From an uncultured Collinsella sp. (GTDB taxonomy: Bacteria > Actinomycetota > Coriobacteriia > Coriobacteriales > Coriobacteriaceae), in contig CAUGKA010000029.1 of the NCBI GenBank assembly GCA_959599615.1, positions 1 through 16,535 of the forward strand: DNA of 16,535 nucleotides, read 5' to 3'. Under the pieces are notes generated by a model. The model was given only the letters and a program-made list of their open reading frames with translations. It searched no databases and was not told where the DNA came from. Positions within the stretch are counted from its first letter, which is position 1. Every line of letters starts with the position of its first letter. Position numbers and translations under genes: made by a program. Below are positions 12,865 through 16,535 of this stretch, piece after piece.

Positions 12865-13845
12865 CTACTCGTCCAGAGCGGAAAGGTCGATGCCTAGGGC
12901 CTCGGCCATCTCGTCGTTCTTGACGACGACCAGGTCCTTGCTCGAGAGGTGCTTGATCGGCATATCCTCGGGCTTGGCCTCGCCCTTCAGGATCTTAACG
13001 GTCATCTCGCCCGCGGCGTAGCCCAGGTCCTTATAGTTGATGGAGAGGGTGAACAGGCCGCCGGCCATGCACATACCCTCCTCGCCAGTCACGAAGGGGA
13101 GCTTGTTCTCCTTGCAGATCTGGCCGACCTGCGAAGCACCCGCGGCGATGGTGTTGTCAGTGGGGGAGTAGAGTGCGTCGACCTTGCCCACGGCAGACTC
13201 GACGACGGACTGAATCTCGTTGGAGCTCGAGACGGTGAAATCGGTGTACTCGAGGCCCAGCTTGTCGAGCTCCTTCTTGGCGGCCTTGATCTGGACGTCG
13301 GAGTTGGACTCGGCGGTGCAGTAGAGCAGGCCGACCTTTTTAACGTTGGGCAGGACCTTCTGCATCATCTCGAGCTGCTCGGCGACCGGGGTGAGGTCGG
13401 AAGCACCCGTGACGTTGGTGCCGGGCTTGTCGTTGTCCTGGACCAGGCCGGAGGCGGCGTAGTCGGTGATGGCACAGCCCACGATGGGGATATCGGCCGT
13501 GGCGCCGGCGGCAGCCTGCGCGGCGGGCGTAGCGATGGCATAAATCAGGTTGACGTTGTCGCCCACAAACTTGTCGGCAATGGACTTACACGTGGACTGG
13601 TCGTTCTGGGCGTTCTTCTGGTCGATCTTGACCTTAAGGCCGCTCTCCTTGATGGCCTTGACAAAGCCGTCGTTGGCGGCATCGAGTGCGGAGTGCTCGG
13701 TGAGTTGCAGAACGCCGATGGTGTAGTCGGAACCGGCGGCAGCAGAGCCGGAACCAGAGTTGCCGCCGCATCCGGCGAGCGGGGCGAGCGCGAGCAGACC
13801 GGCGGAGACCAGAAGGCTCCTGCGGCTGATGGTGATGTCCTTCAT
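12865..13845 (-). CDS. ABC transporter substrate-binding lipoprotein (TrpX-like, ABC_sub_bind family)
   Basis: The 326-residue lipoprotein captures the substrate outside the membrane for the permease and ATPase encoded downstream. Its signal peptide has an SRRSLL start (residues 7-12), a hydrophobic core and the lipobox LAGC, with the lipidated Cys at 26; the two Arg hint at Tat export but do not prove it. The mature part begins with a Gly/Ser linker, then YTIGVLQLTEHSALDAANDGF and later PNVKKVGLLYCTAESNS and YSPTDNTIAAG, which are ABC_sub_bind (PF04392) features. I choose ATG 13845 because GGGGG (13853-13857, complement) sits 7 bases before it; the longer frame upstream lacks a site. Relatives bind Trp or Tyr; the actual ligand is unknown. 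Confidence 0.92.
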   Translation of the reverse strand: MKDITISRRSLLVSAGLLALAPLAGCGGNSGSGSAAAGSDYTIGVLQLTEHSALDAANDGFVKAIKESGLKVKIDQKNAQNDQSTCKSIADKFVGDNVNLIYAIATPAAQAAAGATADIPIVGCAITDYAASGLVQDNDKPGTNVTGASDLTPVAEQLEMMQKVLPNVKKVGLLYCTAESNSDVQIKAAKKELDKLGLEYTDFTVSSSNEIQSVVESAVGKVDALYSPTDNTIAAGASQVGQICKENKLPFVTGEEGMCMAGGLFTLSINYKDLGYAAGEMTVKILKGEAKPEDMPIKHLSSKDLVVVKNDEMAEALGIDLSALDE

Positions 13846-13877
13846 ATCATTACCCCCAGTATAAAAATGGCTGGAAA

Positions 13878-13903
13878 CACTGCACTGGGACAAAGTGCAA
13901 GTG
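13878..13903 (-). promoter_or_regulatory. Hairpin in the 5' leader of the binding-protein gene
   Basis: TGCACT (13881-13886) and AGTGCA (13894-13899) pair with a 7-base loop, extended by CAC/GTG (13878-13880 with 13901-13903) past one bulged base. It lies at or just after the expected transcription start, so it could be an operator or a 5' stabilising stem. Confidence 0.45.
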
Positions 13904-13905
13904 GA

Positions 13906-13936
13906 ACTATAGTAGCGCTGATGTCCATTTTTACAA
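13906..13936 (-). promoter_or_regulatory. Likely promoter of the ABC importer operon
   Basis: On the - strand, TTGTAA (13936-13931) is followed either by TACTAT after 16 bases (13914-13909) or by TATAGT after 19 (13911-13906). The two candidate -10 boxes overlap, so the exact start is open. It is the only promoter-like pair in the 160-base gap after the WYL gene. Confidence 0.45.
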
Positions 13937-14005
13937 CAGCCTGGCGGGTTTTTTAATACAGAATCGGATGGGCGGTACGGGTAGTCTAATGGGCGGCGGA
14001 GGGTC

Positions 14006-14791
14006 TTATGCGGCGGAGGAGGCATCGTCCTCGTCCAGGGCGGCGAAGAGCTTCTTGCCGTCGAGGAGACGTGTGGTGACGTTTCTCATTCGGCCGATCT
14101 CTACGGTACGCAACGTGTCATCGGCGCCTCGCGCGTCATAGACCGTTCCCAGCAAATACGAGATGCCGTCTCGTTGCTTGATGGCAAAGGGACGGAGTGT
14201 CATCCGTGCCACTTCGACCTCTCCGCGTGCCGTGACACTCGAAATATCAAAACTCACCGTGGTTCCGTGGTCGATGGCCTGCTCGATGAGCTCGCAGGCA
14301 TCGATGCGCTTGACGGGCGTGCGTGTGGCCTTGGTGGATTTGCCGCCTGCGCTTGGAGCAGGCTCGGGTGCATCGAGGTAGCCGCGAACGTCGGCACTCG
14401 CCATGGCGACCAGGTGCTGCGCCATGCTTTTTCGAATGGCGATGGGCGTAGAGCGGTTGCGCATGACCATGCCGTGGAGTCGGATGATCTCTTCGTCGGT
14501 GAGCGGACGGGTCAAGAGCCGATACCCCACGCCGCGCTTGTACTCAATTTCGTATCCGGCATGGCGAAGTGCGGAGATGGCGGTGTAGATGCTGCGCCGC
14601 GCCGCCGAGATGGGCATGCGGGCGGGGTCGTCGGGATGGGCGAGGCGCCGGATCAACTCATCGGAAAGCATGGCCTTGTCCTCACCGGTGTTTTCGCTTA
14701 ATAGTTGCAGGATGCGAACGGCGCGATAGGCTGCCATCGAGGCGGCGCCCCTCGTCGTGGTCTCGTAAGTTTCAACAGCGGTTTCGGTCAT
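14006..14791 (-). CDS. WYL-like transcription regulator with N-terminal winged helix
   Basis: The 261-residue protein has an N-terminal DNA-binding part (about residues 20-95: RAVRILQLLSENTGE, ARRSIYTAISALRHAGYEIEYKRGVGYRL), a middle helical part, a low-complexity linker (about 140-158, APEPAPSAGGKSTKATRT) and a C-terminal WYL-like sensor domain (about 160-245, with LRPFAIKQRDGISYLLGTVYDARGADDTLRTVEIGRM). In that family the domain binds ligands or nucleic acid and sets repression or activation. I choose ATG 14791 over GTG 14800 because AAAGGA is about 10 bases before the former. It stands directly upstream of the importer operon in the same direction and may control it, which is inferred from position only. 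Confidence 0.85.
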   Translation of the reverse strand: MTETAVETYETTTRGAASMAAYRAVRILQLLSENTGEDKAMLSDELIRRLAHPDDPARMPISAARRSIYTAISALRHAGYEIEYKRGVGYRLLTRPLTDEEIIRLHGMVMRNRSTPIAIRKSMAQHLVAMASADVRGYLDAPEPAPSAGGKSTKATRTPVKRIDACELIEQAIDHGTTVSFDISSVTARGEVEVARMTLRPFAIKQRDGISYLLGTVYDARGADDTLRTVEIGRMRNVTTRLLDGKKLFAALDEDDASSAA

Positions 14792-14908
14792 GGCGCCCAC
14801 GTCCTTTCCGTTTTGGGTGGCGACGGTATGGAGCCTAGGACGCGGGGCTTTCCCAGGGGTGCAGGACGCCCTGGGCGGTCGGTAGCCGTCGGCAAGCGGC
14901 GGGTCGAG

Positions 14909-14971
14909 TTTTCAACAGCCCTGCCCAACTGACCAAAAACTTGCCAAAAGCTTGACGGATGCTGTTGAAAA
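14909..14971. repeat. Inverted repeat TTTTCAACAGC/GCTGTTGAAAA enclosing direct repeats
   Basis: TTTTCAACAGC (14909-14919) and GCTGTTGAAAA (14961-14971) are perfect 11-base inverted copies, 41 bases apart. Between them the - strand carries two adjacent 11-base direct repeats, CAAGCTTTTGG and CAAGTTTTTGG. It lies between asnS and the WYL gene, where the promoter of the WYL gene should be. Confidence 0.7.
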
Positions 14972-15000
14972 AAGCGCCCCTCGGCTTGCCGAGAGGCGCT
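14968..15000 (-). terminator. Terminator after asnS
   Basis: On the - strand a 12-bp stem with one wobble (15000-14989 with 14984-14973), loop CAAG, is followed by a T run (14973-14968). It lies 41 bases after the asnS stop codon. Confidence 0.9.
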
Positions 15001-15040
15001 GGCGTGATGCGCTGGAACGCGTTTGGTGGCGCTGTGGCGA

Positions 15041-16444
15041 TTAGAAGTCGGCGTTGCCCACGGTGCGCGGGTGCGGCAGGACGTCGCGGATGTTGCCCAC
15101 GCCGGTCAGGTACATGACCAGGCGCTCGAAGCCCAAGCCGTAGCCGGCGTGCTTGCAGGAACCATAGCGGCGCAGGTCCAGATAGTACTTGTACTGCTCG
15201 GGATTCATACCCAGGTCCTTGATACGGGCCTCGAGCAGGTCCAGGCGCTCCTCGCGCTGGGAGCCGCCGATAATCTCGCCGATACCGGGAACCAGGCAGT
15301 CGGCGGCGGCGACGGTCTTGCCGTCCTCGTTCATGCGCATGTAGAACGCCTTGATCTCGGCCGGGTAGTCGGTTACGAAGGTCGGTCGCTTAAAGTGCTC
15401 CTCGGTCAGGAAGCGCTCGTGCTCGGTCTGCAGGTCGATGCCCCAGCTGACGGGGTAATCAAACTGGTGACCGGCGGCGACGGCCTGCTCCAGAATTTCG
15501 ACGGCCTCGGTGTAGGTAATACGGGCAAAGTCGGAGTTTGCCACGTGGTTCAGGCGCTCGATCAGACCCTTGTCCACAAACTTGTTGAGCATGTTGAGCT
15601 CGTCGGGGCAGGTGGCCATTACGTCCTTGAGGACGTACTTGAGCATGGCCTCGGCGTTATCCATGTAGTCGTTCAGATCGGCAAAGGCCATCTCGGGCTC
15701 AATCATCCAAAACTCGGCGGCGTGGCGCGTGGTGTTGGAGTTTTCGGCGCGGAAGGTGGGGCCAAAGGTGTACACGTCGCCAAAGGCCAGGGCAAAGTTC
15801 TCGGCATTGAGCTGGCCGGACACGGTGAGGCTCGCATGCTTGCCAAAGAAGTCCTGGCTCCAGTCGACCTCGCCGGACTCGGTGAGGGGCGGATTTTTGG
15901 GGTCAAGCGTGGTCACACGGAACATCTCGCCGGCGCCCTCGCAGTCACTCGTGGTGATGATGGGGGTGTTGACGTAGACAAAGCCCTGCTCCTGGAAGAA
16001 GCGGTGGATGACTGCAGCCGCGACAGAGCGGATGCGGAACACGGCGCGGAACAGGTTGGTGCGCGGGCGCAGGTGCTGCTGGGTGCGCAGGAACTCGACG
16101 GTCGCGCGCTTCTTCTGCAGCGGGTAATCCGGGGCGCTGACGCCCTCGACCTCGATGGAGGTGGCAGAAAGCTCGAAAGGCTGGGGCGCGTCGGGCGTCA
16201 GCTTGACGGTGCCGGTGCAAATGAGTGCGGCCGAGACGTTTTGATGGGCGATCTCGTCGTAGTTGTCGAGTGCCTCGCGGTTCATGACGACCTGCAGGTC
16301 GCGGAAGCAACTGCCGTCGTTGAGCGTAACAAAGCCAAAGTTCTTCATGTCGCGGACGGACTTGACCCAGCCGGCGACGGTGACAGTCTGGCCGCCGAGC
16401 GACTCGGCGTCGGCGTAGAGCTGCGCGATTTTGGTGCGGTTCAC
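15041..16444 (-). CDS. asnS: Asparaginyl-tRNA synthetase
   Basis: This class II synthetase charges tRNA-Asn with asparagine. The 467-residue length matches E. coli AsnRS (466). The N-terminal OB-fold anticodon-binding domain is clear (TVTVAGWVKSVRDMKNFGFVTLNDGS), then the catalytic core with RIRSVAAAVIHRFFQEQGFVYVNTPIITTSDCEGAGEMF (motif 1 region), FGPTFRAENSNTTRHAAEFWMIEPEMAF (motif 2) and GLGFERLVMYLTGVGNIRDVLPHPR (motif 3). I choose the GTG at 16444 because GGGAGG stands 4 bases before it and the product then has normal length. In-frame ATGs at 16456, 16480 and 16510 would add 4 to 22 residues unlike the family. It is followed by its own terminator. Confidence 0.96.
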   Translation of the reverse strand: MNRTKIAQLYADAESLGGQTVTVAGWVKSVRDMKNFGFVTLNDGSCFRDLQVVMNREALDNYDEIAHQNVSAALICTGTVKLTPDAPQPFELSATSIEVEGVSAPDYPLQKKRATVEFLRTQQHLRPRTNLFRAVFRIRSVAAAVIHRFFQEQGFVYVNTPIITTSDCEGAGEMFRVTTLDPKNPPLTESGEVDWSQDFFGKHASLTVSGQLNAENFALAFGDVYTFGPTFRAENSNTTRHAAEFWMIEPEMAFADLNDYMDNAEAMLKYVLKDVMATCPDELNMLNKFVDKGLIERLNHVANSDFARITYTEAVEILEQAVAAGHQFDYPVSWGIDLQTEHERFLTEEHFKRPTFVTDYPAEIKAFYMRMNEDGKTVAAADCLVPGIGEIIGGSQREERLDLLEARIKDLGMNPEQYKYYLDLRRYGSCKHAGYGLGFERLVMYLTGVGNIRDVLPHPRTVGNADF

Positions 16445-16490
16445 GTATCCTCCCATAGCGGTTGAATGATAGTTATCCATACAGTTCGAT

Positions 16491-16499
16491 ATTCTAGCA
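16491..16499 (-). promoter_or_regulatory. Likely extended -10 promoter of asnS
   Basis: On the - strand TGCTAGAAT is an extended -10 (TGn plus TAGAAT). It would give a leader of about 40 bases before the GTG start. No good -35 is visible, as is common with extended -10 promoters. Confidence 0.45.
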
Positions 16500-16535
16500 G
16501 CTCGGCTCATTTGGGCTATACAGATAAGGCATTGG

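Noticed and set aside
12949..13956. A 335-codon open frame on the + strand
   Set aside because: Antisense to the binding-protein gene and repetitive in composition; no binding site supports its start.
15023..16465. A 480-codon open frame on the + strand
   Set aside because: Antisense to asnS over its full length, with Val/Leu/Gly-rich composition and no recognisable domain.

Overview
The window looks like a chromosomal segment of a high-GC Gram-positive gut actinobacterium of the Coriobacteriia, most like Collinsella. This is inferred from gene content, GC-rich codon use, GGAGG-type ribosome binding sites and protein style; no database search was possible.

Left part (1-3342, + strand): a standard translation/secretion block. 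It holds the 3' end of tuf, a terminator, a clear promoter, rpmG, tRNA-Trp(CCA), secE, nusG, rplK and rplA. A candidate L1-binding RNA element sits between rplK and rplA, and a strong terminator closes the block.

Middle-left (3343-5218): a decayed leucine biosynthesis locus. A 19-codon leader peptide rich in Leu (mostly CTA) codons precedes alternative RNA structures that read as a textbook transcription attenuator. What follows is a wreck: leuA has lost its start codon (ATG to ATA), a conserved Arg (to Cys) and an Arg-like codon (to TGA), then breaks off and is joined out of frame to the C-terminal part of leuB. Downstream lie two related 57-base palindromic units and one copy of a hairpin repeat family.

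Middle (5219-10614, - strand): an ECF-type sigma factor overlapping a membrane-anchored DUF4179-like partner; a translationally coupled pair made of a cytoplasmic ParB-like/BMP fusion protein and a metallophosphoesterase; and a small MscS channel.

Right part (10615-16535, - strand): a remnant of a secreted-protein start followed by a terminator; a three-gene ABC importer of the TrpXYZ type (lipoprotein, permease, ATPase) downstream of a WYL-like transcription regulator gene; and asnS.

Six copies of a hairpin repeat (outer arms AAAACC...GGTTTT, core related to GGTGCCTGTCCCC) lie between genes. In two cases the hairpin starts at the stop codon of a gene, and the arms of different copies vary while keeping their pairing. 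No transposase, phage gene or CRISPR array is visible. The most unusual items are the intact-looking leu attenuator in front of a dead operon, the hairpin family, the twin TCTGTAACA palindromes and the ParB-like/BMP plus phosphoesterase pair.
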